NCBI GenBank assembly: GCA_017469465.1
Contig: JAFUGH010000047.1
Coordinates: 1-62,798 of the forward strand
DNA length: 62,798 nucleotides
Direction: 5' to 3'
Source: Clostridia bacterium
Lineage (GTDB): Bacteria; Bacillota; Clostridia; TANB77; UBA1234
Part shown: in pieces, positions 1 through 7,966 of the stretch
How the letters are laid out: every line of letters begins with the position of its first letter
How positions within the stretch are numbered: position 1 is the first letter of the stretch
Made by a program: the position numbers and the translations under genes
The notes under the pieces: model-generated
Database searches by the model: none
Told to the model about the DNA's origin: nothing
Seen by the model: only the letters and a program-made list of their open reading frames with translations

Positions 1-16
1 AGATGCATAGAAGTTT

Positions 17-131
17 TCTGGTGAAGATGTTGTTGAGGTCACACCTGTTCCCATACCGAACACAGAAGTTAAGCTCAATAAAGCCGACAATAGTTGGGGG
101 ATGCCCCCTGTGAAGATAGGTATTCGCCAGA
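17..131 (+). rRNA. rrf: 5S ribosomal RNA
   Basis: This is a complete 5S rRNA. The 5' end (TCTGGTGAA, 17-25) pairs with the 3' end (TTCGCCAGA, 123-131). The conserved internal blocks CCATACCGAACAC and GAAGTTAAGC are present, followed by the GTTGGGGG/CCCCCTGTGA helix. The 16S and 23S genes must lie upstream of the window. A terminator follows at 150-174. Confidence 0.95.
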
Positions 132-149
132 TTTTTTATTTTATAAATG

Positions 150-174
150 ACAGCTGTGAAGGCTGTTTTTTTTT
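150..174 (+). terminator. Terminator of the rRNA operon
   Basis: ACAGC pairs with GCTGT around a 7-nt loop and is followed by nine T residues. It lies 19 bases after the 5S rRNA and would end the rRNA transcript. Confidence 0.75.
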
Positions 175-278
175 GTGTGTTAAAAATATATAAAAGTATA
201 AATATATATATTAGCAGGCAGTAGGCTTTCTTTAAAATTATTGTGTGAATATATTTCTATCTAAAATTCTTTTAATTG

Positions 279-304
279 CACAATGGGGACGTGTTCATAT
301 TGTG
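279..304. repeat. Small GGGGACG palindrome relic
   Basis: CACAAT and ATTGTG arms flank a core ATGGGGACGTG. The ATGGGGACG core recurs in the giant palindromes at 19135-19393 and 27466-27702 and at about 9758, so this looks like a degenerate member of the same family. The rest of 132-381 holds only the rRNA terminator and the terminator at 321-360. Confidence 0.4.
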
Positions 305-320
305 TAACTTTTCTATTAAA

Positions 321-360
321 TAAAAAACCATAAATCAAAATGATGATTTATGGTTTTTTA
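321..360 (-). terminator. Terminator of the 382-786 gene
   Basis: A perfect 17-bp inverted repeat (TAAAAAACCATAAATCA and its complement) surrounds a 6-nt loop. With A and T runs on both sides it could work in both directions, but the gene it serves is the leftward one ending at 382. Confidence 0.8.
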
Positions 361-381
361 AGCATTTTATGATAATTAATT

Positions 382-786
382 TTATGCTTTTAGACGAAGG
401 TACGCTTCAAAACTAACATTTGAATGGTTAACGAAATGAATTTCTTTATCTTGGGAGAGGATATTTCTGATATTATTAATTATTTCAATTCCCGAATTTA
501 ATCCTTCTTTTAAAAGTTTAGTTACTAATGTAAATTTGATGCCTTTTTCTAAAACACCAATGTAGTTGATATAAATAATATCATAATGATGATAAAATTG
601 AAGTTCAACTTCTATTCCTATAATATCGAACATAAGAAGAGGCTCTAGCTGGCATAAACGATTGATTGTTTCTCGCAATAAATCTTCTGCTATTTCTTTC
701 GGTGTACGTGAATCTTCTCGAAAAAAAGATCCCTCATAAGAAGCTTTATCTAATATTGTCTGAACTTGTCCCCGGAAATTCATCAT
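382..786 (-). CDS. Hypothetical protein, 134 aa
   Basis: I do not recognise this family. The 134-residue product is soluble, with no signal peptide or membrane segment. A charged N-terminal half (FFREDSRTPKEIAEDLL) is followed by an aromatic-rich segment (VELQFYHHYDIIYINYIG) and a helical C-terminus. The start is the first of two tandem ATG codons, with AGGTGG about 9 bases upstream. It is transcribed alone, away from pyrH, from the promoter at 825-853, and ends at the hairpin at 321-360. The ribosome binding site, promoter and terminator make it a convincing real gene, but no function can be inferred. Confidence 0.75.
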   Translation of the reverse strand: MMNFRGQVQTILDKASYEGSFFREDSRTPKEIAEDLLRETINRLCQLEPLLMFDIIGIEVELQFYHHYDIIYINYIGVLEKGIKFTLVTKLLKEGLNSGIEIINNIRNILSQDKEIHFVNHSNVSFEAYLRLKA

Positions 787-824
787 TGTCTATTTCCACC
801 TTTCATATTTTTTTGTGTACGACA

Positions 825-853
825 ACTATATCACACAAATTTGTTAAAGTAAA
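825..853 (-). promoter_or_regulatory. Sigma-A-like promoter for the 382-786 gene
   Basis: On the minus strand, TTTACT (848-853) is separated by 17 bp from TATAGT (825-830), about 40 bases before the start codon. Confidence 0.55.
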
Positions 854-984
854 GAAGATGAATTGAATTGTTTTTATATACGGAAAAAAGATTTTGGCAA
901 ACTAAGTAAAATAATCTTCCTTTTTTTCTTATAATATGATATAAATATTATTGATTAAGAATATAGTTTATAGGAGGATGTTTT

Positions 985-1692
985 ATGCCAAAAGCAAAGT
1001 ATAAAAGAGTGTTACTGAAGCTTAGTGGTGAGGCGATTGCAGGAGAAAAAGGTTTTGGAATAGATCCGAAAACTTTAGGAAATATTTGTGATGTGATTAA
1101 AAGAATTACAAATATGGGGACGGAAGTAGCCATTGTTGTTGGTGGCGGAAACTTTTGGAGAGGCAGACAAGCGCAAGATATGGAACGTGTTACAGCAGAT
1201 TATATGGGAATGCTTGCTACTGTAATGAATGGTCAAGCGTTGCAAGATGCCTTAGAATATAGAGGACTTGATACTAGACTTCAATTAGCTTTTGAAATTA
1301 AACAAATTGGAGAGTTATATATTCGTAGAAAAGCAATTAGACATTTAGAAATGGGAAGAGTAGTAATATTTGCTGGTGGAACTGGAAATCCGTTTTTCTC
1401 CACGGATACCTGTGCTGCACTTCGCGCATCTGAAATAGAAGCAGAAGTTATTTTGGCAGGTAAAACAATAGATGGAGTTTATACAGATGATCCAAAAAAG
1501 AATCCTGATGCAAAAAAGTATGATAGAATTACCTATGAAGAAATTATTTCAAAAAGCTTAAAAGTAATTGATTCATCTGCTGCTGGAATATGTAAAGATA
1601 ACAAGATACCAACGATTGTATTTGCATTATCCGATCCAGAGAATATGATACGTGTTATTAGTGGAGAAGAAATTGGGACGATAATAAATTGA
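985..1692 (+). CDS. pyrH: UMP kinase
   Basis: This is UMP kinase (UMP + ATP to UDP + ADP), an amino-acid-kinase-fold enzyme of pyrimidine nucleotide synthesis in the cytoplasm. At 235 residues it has the usual length. Visible motifs are KLSGEA (12-17), GGGNFWRGR (53-61), [12 protein letters not shown] (131-142) and the nucleotide-binding DGVYTDDP (163-170). The start has AGGAGG at 972-977. A TATAAT hexamer lies at 930-935, but its -35 is weak. It is the first gene of the pyrH-frr-uppS-cdsA-rseP run, a standard order in Firmicutes. A long hairpin (1693-1809) separates it from frr. Confidence 0.97.
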   Translation: MPKAKYKRVLLKLSGEAIAGEKGFGIDPKTLGNICDVIKRITNMGTEVAIVVGGGNFWRGRQAQDMERVTADYMGMLATVMNGQALQDALEYRGLDTRLQLAFEIKQIGELYIRRKAIRHLEMGRVVIFAGGTGNPFFSTDTCAALRASEIEAEVILAGKTIDGVYTDDPKKNPDAKKYDRITYEEIISKSLKVIDSSAAGICKDNKIPTIVFALSDPENMIRVISGEEIGTIIN

Positions 1693-1809
1693 GTGTCGAA
1701 AAGAAACAAACAGGGACAGCCCTTTTTGTTGCTTTTCACTAAATAAAAAGAAAAAATGATTGAGATGGAAAGCAACGAAAAGGACTGTTCCTGTTTGTTT
1801 CTTTTCGCT
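1693..1809. repeat. Long imperfect palindrome between pyrH and frr
   Basis: Two arms of about 45 bp (1693-1738 and 1766-1809) are near-perfect reverse complements, both containing GAAAAGAAACAAACAGG and a GGGACAG/CTGTTCC core. The central spacer is A-rich. It starts right after the pyrH stop codon and ends about 35 bases before the frr start, so a read-through transcript would fold into a very stable hairpin. It may be a MITE-like element that also acts as an attenuator or processing site. Confidence 0.8.
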
Positions 1810-1843
1810 CTTAATCAAATTAATTAATATTGGAGGAATTTTT

Positions 1844-2389
1844 ATGTATAGTCATATTGAAGAAAAAATGAAAAAAACAATTAATGTATTGGATGAAGAG
1901 TTAGCATCAATAAGAGCAGGACGTGCGAATCCTAAAATTTTAGATAAGATCATGGTTAACTATTATGGTGTTCCAACACCAATTAACCAAATGGCAAATA
2001 TTATGGTACCAGAAGCAAGAATTATTGCAATTCAACCATGGGATGCTAGTCAATTAAAAGAGATTGAAAAAGAAATTCAAAAATCAGATATTGGAATTAA
2101 TCCAAGTAATGATGGAAAAGTAATACGTCTTGTTTTTCCTGAGTTGACTGAAGAAAGAAGAAAAGAACTTGTAAAAGAAATTAAAAAAATTGCAGAAGAT
2201 ACTAAAGTAGCTATAAGGAATGCTAGAAGAGATGGTATTGAAGAATTTAGGGCAAAAGAAAAGAATAACGAAATAACAGAAGATGATTTAAGAGATTCAG
2301 AAGAAAAAATTCAAAAGCTAACAGATAAATATATTTCTGAAATAGATAGTAGAGCAGATGCAAAAGAAAAAGAAGTAATGTCTGTATAA
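1844..2389 (+). CDS. frr: Ribosome recycling factor
   Basis: Ribosome recycling factor works with EF-G to split post-termination ribosomes. The 181-residue product starts at the ATG at 1844 ([11 protein letters not shown]), which has GGAGG 7 bases upstream; the frame is open further upstream, but that stretch lies in the palindrome. Family hallmarks are [10 protein letters not shown] (30-39), [12 protein letters not shown] and the all-helical, charged C-terminal half ([19 protein letters not shown]). It follows pyrH and precedes uppS, as in many Firmicutes. Confidence 0.97.
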   Translation: MYSHIEEKMKKTINVLDEELASIRAGRANPKILDKIMVNYYGVPTPINQMANIMVPEARIIAIQPWDASQLKEIEKEIQKSDIGINPSNDGKVIRLVFPELTEERRKELVKEIKKIAEDTKVAIRNARRDGIEEFRAKEKNNEITEDDLRDSEEKIQKLTDKYISEIDSRADAKEKEVMSV

Positions 2390-2393
2390 AACT

Positions 2394-2440
2394 GTAGCGG
2401 CGCACTGTGTGCGCCATGGCGAACACTGTTCGCCGGTACG
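2394..2440. repeat. Pair of GTAG-family palindromes, head to head
   Basis: Two small palindromes sit in opposite orientation between frr and uppS. The first is GGCGCAC-tgt-GTGCGCC (2399-2415), preceded by GTAGC. The second is GGCGAAC-act-GTTCGCC (2418-2434), followed by GGTACGAATTT, the complement of the leading flank. Other members are at 3225-3250, 3276-3306, 5982-6008, 35031-35056, 35263-35297 and, inside a gene, 45259-45283. Confidence 0.85.
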
Positions 2441-2479
2441 AATTTAAAAAGACAAATTGACCATTGATAGGAGGTAAAC

Positions 2480-3178
2480 ATGGAGAACGTACCACAACAT
2501 GTTGCTATTATCATGGATGGTAATAGAAGATGGGCCAAAAAAAGAAAGCTCCCAACCCAATTTGGGCATTCAGAAGGAGCTAATACTTTAGAAAGAATTG
2601 CTGATGATTGTGAAGAATTAGGAATTAAATACCTAACGGTATATGCATTTTCAACTGAAAACTGGAAACGTAGTCCTGAAGAAGTGGATTACTTAATGAA
2701 ATTATTAGCAAAGCATATTAATGATTTTGACAAACGAATCAAAAATAGAAATATTAGGTTCCGATTAGTAGGTGATATTAATGGGCTCAATAAAGAATTA
2801 CAAGATGGTATTAGAGCTATAGAGGAAAGAACGAAAAATAAAACCGGCTTAACTGTAAATATAGCAATTAATTATGGAGGAAGAGCAGAGATGACTTTTG
2901 CTTCTCGTAAAATAGCTGAGGAAGTCATAAAGGGAAACTTGAAGATAGAAAATATTACGGAAGATACTATAAGTGAATATTTGCAAACAAAAGACTCACC
3001 AGATCCAGAGTTAATTATTCGTACAGGTGGTGAAGAAAGATTAAGTGGTTTTTTACTATGGCAATCAGCGTATTCAGAGTTATATTTTACAGATGTTTTA
3101 TGGCCTGATTTTGATAGAATAGAATTGGAAAAAGCAATTGAAGAATATAATAATAGAAAACGTAATTTTGGAAAATAA
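2480..3178 (+). CDS. uppS: Undecaprenyl diphosphate synthase
   Basis: This cis-prenyltransferase condenses isopentenyl diphosphate onto farnesyl diphosphate to make the C55 lipid carrier for peptidoglycan synthesis. At 232 residues it has a normal length. HVAIIMDGNRRWA (7-19) carries the catalytic Asp13. YAFSTENWKRSPEEV, INYGGRAEM and RTGGEERLSGFLLWQ (from about 181) are the remaining family blocks. The last is usually RTSGExRLSNFLLWQ, so Ser and Asn are both Gly here. GGAGG lies 6 bases before the ATG. Palindromic repeats bound it on both sides. Confidence 0.96.
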   Translation: MENVPQHVAIIMDGNRRWAKKRKLPTQFGHSEGANTLERIADDCEELGIKYLTVYAFSTENWKRSPEEVDYLMKLLAKHINDFDKRIKNRNIRFRLVGDINGLNKELQDGIRAIEERTKNKTGLTVNIAINYGGRAEMTFASRKIAEEVIKGNLKIENITEDTISEYLQTKDSPDPELIIRTGGEERLSGFLLWQSAYSELYFTDVLWPDFDRIELEKAIEEYNNRKRNFGK

Positions 3179-3179
3179 A

Positions 3180-3361
3180 ATGCACAACTAATGTACGTTC
3201 GGAACCACTGAAAAAGTCACAATCGTAGTGGCGAACAGTGTTCGCCATAAAACAAAAATCAATACTAGCAATTATTATGGAGCACGATGTGCTCCGCTAC
3301 GAAATTGCAGAAATTCAAAATCATGACTTTTTCAACAATTCCGGACGTTCGCTTGTGCATC
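3180..3361. repeat. Composite nested palindrome between uppS and cdsA
   Basis: The outer arms ATGCACAA...ACGTTCGGAA (from 3180) and TTCCGGACGTTCG...TTGTGCAT (to 3361) are inverted repeats. Inside them GAAAAAGTCA (about 3210) pairs with TGACTTTTTC (about 3325). Nested within are two GTAG-family palindromes, GGCGAAC-agt-GTTCGCC (3230-3246) and GGAGCAC-gat-GTGCTCC (3279-3295), in opposite orientation. The outer half recurs alone at 37985-38031 and 38692-38723. Confidence 0.8.
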
Positions 3362-3375
3362 GGAGGTGAAGATTA

Positions 3376-4200
3376 ATGCTAAAAAGAATTGGATCAGCTT
3401 TGGTAGGGATTGCAATTTTACTTGCTGTATATTTTTCAAAAAATAATATAGTTTTTAATATAGCAGTAGTTATCGTATCAGTTTTGGGACTTAACGAATT
3501 TTATAATGCAGTAAGAAAAAAAGGTATAAGACCGATTGAATTTCCTGGATATATTTGTTGTTTACTGCTTGGTTTAGTAGGCTTTGTAGATAATGAGAAA
3601 ATTTTATTACCAGTCATATTTACTGCTATGCCAATTATTTTTTTTATTTTATCAACGATATACATATTTTCAAAACTGATAATTAAATTTACTGACTTAG
3701 CAGTAACGATTTTGGGAATAATTTATGTACCAATTATGATGTTGTTTTTAATATTGACGTGGCAGATGAAGAACGGATACTTATTAGTATGGTTTATCTT
3801 TGGTGGTGCATGGTTAACAGATACTTTTGCATTTTTTATTGGTAAAGTAATTGGCAAACACAAATTTTCTAAAATAAGTCCCAATAAATCTATAGAAGGA
3901 TGTATAGCTGGTTTAATTGGTGGAGCTTTGTTTTATGGCGTATATTCCTATTTCTTAAATACAAATCATTTAGTAGAAATAGGTGGAAGTGAATTAAATA
4001 TAGCTTTGATGACTTTTATTGGTTCAATCATTAGTATTATTTCTCAAATAGGAGATTTTACAGCTTCAGCTATTAAAAGGCAGTGTGATATAAAAGACTT
4101 TGGAAGTATTATGCCAGGTCATGGTGGAGTACTTGATAGATTTGATAGTATTATTATGATTGCACCGTTTGTGTATATATTATTTGAATTCATTGTGTAA
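3376..4200 (+). CDS. cdsA: Phosphatidate cytidylyltransferase
   Basis: CDP-diglyceride synthase makes CDP-diacylglycerol from CTP and phosphatidate, the branch point of phospholipid synthesis. The 274-residue integral membrane protein has about seven or eight hydrophobic segments. The C-terminal family signature is clear: KRQCDIKDFGS followed by MPGHGGVLDRFDS near residues 235-260, supplying the metal-binding Asp residues. The ATG has a GGAGGTGA ribosome binding site. It sits between uppS and rseP; dxr, often present after cdsA, is absent. Confidence 0.95.
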   Translation: MLKRIGSALVGIAILLAVYFSKNNIVFNIAVVIVSVLGLNEFYNAVRKKGIRPIEFPGYICCLLLGLVGFVDNEKILLPVIFTAMPIIFFILSTIYIFSKLIIKFTDLAVTILGIIYVPIMMLFLILTWQMKNGYLLVWFIFGGAWLTDTFAFFIGKVIGKHKFSKISPNKSIEGCIAGLIGGALFYGVYSYFLNTNHLVEIGGSELNIALMTFIGSIISIISQIGDFTASAIKRQCDIKDFGSIMPGHGGVLDRFDSIIMIAPFVYILFEFIV

Positions 4201-4203
4201 GTT

Positions 4204-4317
4204 AAAAAATAATTGGGCAATTTCGATATTGGACTGCACATCGAAAATCTTCAACGTATTTCGATACGTTTCCGGTTTCCTTGTTTGTCCGCTTTGAAAT
4301 TGCCTCAATTCTTTTTC
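4204..4317. repeat. Long palindrome between cdsA and rseP
   Basis: AAAAAATAATTGGGCAATTTC at the left pairs with GAAATTGCCTCAATTCTTTT at the right. The interior has smaller repeats including CGTATTTCGATACG. It fills nearly the whole gap between the two genes. Function unknown; it may be a repeat element or a processing hairpin. Confidence 0.65.
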
Positions 4318-4353
4318 AACTAATTGAAAAAGGAAAGGGTGGATATTAAAAAT

Positions 4354-5604
4354 ATGGGCTTTTTAATTGGAGCTTTAAAAATTATTATTGTTTTAGGAAC
4401 TTTAATTACAATTCATGAAGCGGGACATTTTTTTGTTGCAAAGGCTTGTAATGTAAAAGTTCATAAATTTGCCATTGGTTTTGGACCAAAGATTTTTACG
4501 AAACAAGGTAAGGAGACAGAATATACATTACGATTAATTCCATTTGGAGGTTTTGTACAAATGGAAGGCGAAGAAGAAGCTTCAGAAGATGATAGAGCTT
4601 TTAACAAAAAGCCAATTTGGCAAAGGGTTTTAATCGTTGCTGCAGGCGCAACTGTAAATATAGTATTTGCATTAATAGTATATTTCTTTATCTCGACTTC
4701 TACAAATATTTATTATGGAACGACTATTACTTCTCTTGCAAATGATACTCCAGAGTATATTTCAGGCTTGAGGAGTGGAGATAAAGTAGTTAGAGTGAAT
4801 GGTAAGAAAGCTTTAGTAGGATACGACATAGAAAGAATGATAGAAAAATCTAAAAAAGATGAGTTTCTATTTGAGGTAGAAAGAAACAATAATATTCAAG
4901 AGATAGATGTAAAAATTCCCATTTCAACCAAAGGACTTTTAGGAATTCGTTACGACAAAGATAGAAATGTCGCAGGTATTGTGGAGGATACTCCAGCATA
5001 TACATCGGGACTTCAAAGTGGAGATAAGATTTTGGAAATAAATGGAATAACAATAAATAGTTGGGAACAAATATCTGAAATAATCAATAAGATACCTGAT
5101 TCAGATATTACTTTAAAAGTTGCAAGGAATAATCAAGAGATAGACATTCATACAAAGACGATATCAACTACGGATAGATTTTATAATTTGCAATTTGATG
5201 CAATACGTCCCGCTGGATTTGATAGCATAATTTATGCGATTAATGAAACAGGGGATTACTTTAGTGCAACCATAGATGGAATTATAACATTATTCAAAGG
5301 AAAAACTGAAAATGTTGAAGTAATGGGACCGGTTGGAATTGCGGAGCAAATTACTTCTACATCAAGCTTTTTAGAATTTTTCTATTTAATGTCTGCCATT
5401 AGTTTAAGTCTTGGCATATTCAATTTACTTCCAATTCCGGCGTTAGATGGTGGAAAGATCCTAATTTTAATAATAGAGAAAATAAGAAGAAAACCAATGA
5501 AACAAGAGACAGAAGCAAAGCTTACTTTAATTGGATTTTCACTAATTATTTTACTTGCAATAGTAGTTACCTCAACGGATATTATAGGGTTAATTAATCA
5601 TTAA
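4354..5604 (+). CDS. rseP: RseP-family site-2 zinc metalloprotease
   Basis: This intramembrane zinc protease belongs to the RseP/RasP family, which cuts membrane-bound anti-sigma factors and signal peptides. The start chosen is ATG 4354 (MGFLIGALKI, 416 aa); the TTG at 4324 would put the ribosome binding site (AGGAAAGGGTGG) inside the gene. The first membrane segment carries the zinc motif HEAGH (21-25). Two PDZ-like regions follow in the extracytoplasmic part (around 118-200 and 205-285). The third zinc ligand is in PIPALDGGK (about 360-368), with a last membrane segment after it. It closes the pyrH-cdsA run. Confidence 0.93.
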   Translation: MGFLIGALKIIIVLGTLITIHEAGHFFVAKACNVKVHKFAIGFGPKIFTKQGKETEYTLRLIPFGGFVQMEGEEEASEDDRAFNKKPIWQRVLIVAAGATVNIVFALIVYFFISTSTNIYYGTTITSLANDTPEYISGLRSGDKVVRVNGKKALVGYDIERMIEKSKKDEFLFEVERNNNIQEIDVKIPISTKGLLGIRYDKDRNVAGIVEDTPAYTSGLQSGDKILEINGITINSWEQISEIINKIPDSDITLKVARNNQEIDIHTKTISTTDRFYNLQFDAIRPAGFDSIIYAINETGDYFSATIDGIITLFKGKTENVEVMGPVGIAEQITSTSSFLEFFYLMSAISLSLGIFNLLPIPALDGGKILILIIEKIRRKPMKQETEAKLTLIGFSLIILLAIVVTSTDIIGLINH

Positions 5605-5725
5605 TTTATTCTCAATAAGACCATAAACTAATTTTTTGAAATAATTGTAGAAAAAATAAAATTGCAAATGAGAAGAAGTTGTTGTAAAATTAAGAAAAGA
5701 TGTAAAAAAGAAATGAGGAAACAAT

Positions 5726-5812
5726 ATGCCAAAAAAGATTAAGACTCTTGTAGCCGTTGGGGCTGTACACACACAAAGACACACACACACTCACACACTG
5801 AGCACATCTTAG
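5726..5812 (+). CDS. His/Thr-rich micro-ORF, 28 aa
   Basis: A 28-codon ORF starts at an ATG with GAGGAA about 8 bases upstream and ends in TAG. It begins MPKKIKTLVAVGAV and continues HTQRHTHTHTLSTS, encoded by a (CA)-rich stretch. It resembles an amino-acid leader peptide, and a terminator follows about 85 bases later (5897-5942). No histidine or threonine biosynthesis gene follows. It could also be a dinucleotide expansion in a decayed gene. Translation is plausible but unproven. Confidence 0.35.
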   Translation: MPKKIKTLVAVGAVHTQRHTHTHTLSTS

Positions 5813-5896
5813 AGAATAGATTTTGGAATAGAGCTTGTTTTTCAATTAAGACAGGTTTTATTTGTGATATATTTAATTTAATAAAAGAAAGCGGAT

Positions 5897-5942
5897 AAAA
5901 AAAGCAAAGTTTTTAATGATATATTAAGAGCTTTGCTTTTTT
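5897..5942 (+). terminator. Terminator downstream of rseP and the micro-ORF
   Basis: AAAAAGCAAAG pairs with CTTTGCTTTTT across a 20-nt AT-rich loop. The A and T runs make it potentially bidirectional. Confidence 0.65.
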
Positions 5943-5981
5943 GCGTCTAATGTAGTCGAGCACAGCTCAATATGCAAATTT

Positions 5982-6008
5982 CGTAGCGGCGCACAGCGTG
6001 CGCCATAA
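5982..6008. repeat. GTAG-family palindrome
   Basis: CGTAGC is followed by GGCGCAC-agc-GTGCGCC (5988-6004) and ATAAAA. The stem is a perfect 7-bp repeat about 35 bases upstream of the BspA-like start codon. Confidence 0.8.
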
Positions 6009-6038
6009 AATGTAACAAATGATAATGGAGGTAATGAT

Positions 6039-7727
6039 ATGAAAAATAATAGAGGCTCATTAACGATGACCGCATTTTTTACCATGTTAATATTTTCTTT
6101 GTATGGAATATTACTATATGCAAGAAGTGCAAGTGCATATATTAGGCAATCAAAATCAATAGAAACTATTAAAGCAATCTATGCTCAAGATGTGCCAAAT
6201 GCTGTGCAAATTGCACAGTCATTAGGATCAACGTCAACTTATATTGGAGAATATTGCTCAGTAACATTTAATGCTAACAATGGAAGCGAAGAAACAAATG
6301 TAGATGTAATACCAGGGCAACTGGTAGATAAGCCGAGTGATCCAATTAAAACCGGGGTGGATTTTGATGGATGGTATTATTTGCAAGAGAGTGGAACGGA
6401 AGAAAATCCAGTTTATACAGAATATGCATATAACTTTAATTCTCCTGTTACAAGTGATATCACTATTTATGCTAAATATAAAGGTGAAGCAGTAATGATG
6501 GCAAGAAATGATAATAAAGCTTTTTGGCAATCAACGTATAGAAAGAATATATCGAGTATAGAGTTTAAGCAAACAGATTTTAGTACAATACCAAGTGGAG
6601 CAACAACATGGGATGTGCAGGCAGATGAGAATTGTTCTCGAATTGCCGCGTATGTTGAAAATGATGGAGAGGGAGGATATGAACTAACTATTTTATCTCC
6701 AAATACTATTTATGCAAACACAAATGCTGGAAATTATTTTTATAATTTCACAAATGTTAAATCAATCATATTAGATAATTTTGACACTTCAAAGACAATC
6801 AATATGTATAGCATGTTTAGAAAATGTAGTGAATTAACAAATATAGACTTAGGTAGATTTAATACGATGAATATTACCAATATGAGTTATATGTTTAGGG
6901 AGTGTAATAAATTAGAGAATTTGAATTTAGAAGCATTTAATACATCAAAAGTAACTAATATGATGTCGATGTTTACCTCTTGTGGTAAATTAACAAGTCT
7001 AGATTTAAGTGCTTTTGATACATCAAAAGTAACTAATATGCAGTATATGTTTTTAAATTGTAGTGGACTTACAAATTTAGATTTAAGTTCTTTTAACACA
7101 GCAAATGTAATAGATATGACGCAAATGTTTAGCAATTGTAAATTTACAAGTTTAAATATAAGTAGTTTTAATACATCAAAAGTAATAAACATGCAACTTA
7201 TGTTTTATCAATGCAGTCAGTTAACAAGTATTAATTTGAGTAATTTTGATACAAAAAATGTTACCAATATGAATAATATGTTTTTTAATTGTTTAGCACT
7301 ATCTAATTTAGATTTAAGTAATTTTAATACATCCAAAGTAACTGATATGAGTGGTATGTTTTATAATTGTCGAGGATTAACCAATATAAATTTAAGTAAT
7401 TTTGACACTTCAAATGTTACAAATATGAAGAACATGTTTTATTATTGTAATGGATATACTAGTTTGGATTTAAGTAGCTTTAATACAAGTAAAGTTACCA
7501 ATATGAATTCTATGTTTTACTGTAATACAAAATTAGTAACAATTTATGTGGGTGATAATTGGGATACAGCAAGTGTTTTAGATAGTGACAAAATGTTTGA
7601 TATTGCAAGTAAATTAGTAGGAAGTGCAGGAACTGTATATAGAAATACAAATCCAAAAGATAAAACGTATGCTCATGTTGATGGTGGTGCATCTAATCCA
7701 GGATACTTTACTTTAAAAGTAAATTAA
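6039..7727 (+). CDS. BspA-like leucine-rich-repeat surface protein
   Basis: This 562-residue protein is probably exposed outside the cell. An N-terminal membrane segment (about 12-30, AFFTMLIFSLYGILLYA) lacks a clear cleavage site and looks like an anchor. Residues 66-145 (VTFNANNGSEETNVDVIPGQ...DGWYY...ITIYAKY) match the Listeria-Bacteroides repeat. From about 225 come some ten repeats of about 24 residues of the type L-x-x-L-D-L-S-x-F-N-T-S-K-V-T-N-M-x-x-M-F, the DUF285/BspA-like leucine-rich repeat. There is no LPXTG motif. Such proteins are linked to adhesion in gut bacteria; the role here is inferred. A terminator follows directly. Confidence 0.85.
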   Translation: MKNNRGSLTMTAFFTMLIFSLYGILLYARSASAYIRQSKSIETIKAIYAQDVPNAVQIAQSLGSTSTYIGEYCSVTFNANNGSEETNVDVIPGQLVDKPSDPIKTGVDFDGWYYLQESGTEENPVYTEYAYNFNSPVTSDITIYAKYKGEAVMMARNDNKAFWQSTYRKNISSIEFKQTDFSTIPSGATTWDVQADENCSRIAAYVENDGEGGYELTILSPNTIYANTNAGNYFYNFTNVKSIILDNFDTSKTINMYSMFRKCSELTNIDLGRFNTMNITNMSYMFRECNKLENLNLEAFNTSKVTNMMSMFTSCGKLTSLDLSAFDTSKVTNMQYMFLNCSGLTNLDLSSFNTANVIDMTQMFSNCKFTSLNISSFNTSKVINMQLMFYQCSQLTSINLSNFDTKNVTNMNNMFFNCLALSNLDLSNFNTSKVTDMSGMFYNCRGLTNINLSNFDTSNVTNMKNMFYYCNGYTSLDLSSFNTSKVTNMNSMFYCNTKLVTIYVGDNWDTASVLDSDKMFDIASKLVGSAGTVYRNTNPKDKTYAHVDGGASNPGYFTLKVN

Positions 7728-7731
7728 AAAC

Positions 7732-7767
7732 AAAAGGACTATTCTTATAGCTGAATGGTCCTTTTTA
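7732..7767 (+). terminator. Terminator of the BspA-like gene
   Basis: AAAAGGACTATTC pairs with GAATGGTCCTTTT around an 8-nt loop, four bases after the stop codon, followed by T residues. Confidence 0.85.
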
Positions 7768-7966
7768 TTATAAAACCTTTTGTTTAAACTAAAAAAATCT
7801 TTAAGTACTTAACTTAAAGACTTTTCGTATATTTTTTATATATCATAAATATATAGAAATTTCAATAAAAAATGACATTCTTGTTGAAACCCCTTAAATT
7901 TAAAAGTAAATTCCGGCGATGGCTCAAGTAGAATTTAGTTTTGGAATAATACGTGATATAATTATG

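Larger units (their letters stand above)
5605..6038. other. Intergenic region between rseP and the BspA-like gene
   Basis: This 434-bp gap holds the His/Thr micro-ORF (5726-5812), a terminator (5897-5942), a degenerate GTAG-type repeat (5952-5974) and a perfect GTAG palindrome (5982-6008). I see no further gene; ispG, a possible neighbour of rseP, is absent. Confidence 0.6.

Noticed and set aside
1760..1843. N-terminal extension of frr
   Set aside because: It lies in the palindrome; ATG 1844 has GGAGG and gives the standard protein length.
4324..4353. Upstream TTG start for rseP
   Set aside because: It would place the ribosome binding site inside the coding region; ATG 4354 has correct spacing and begins the first membrane segment.
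6887..7192. Leftward ORF inside the BspA-like gene
   Set aside because: It is an antisense shadow caused by the repeated leucine-rich units.
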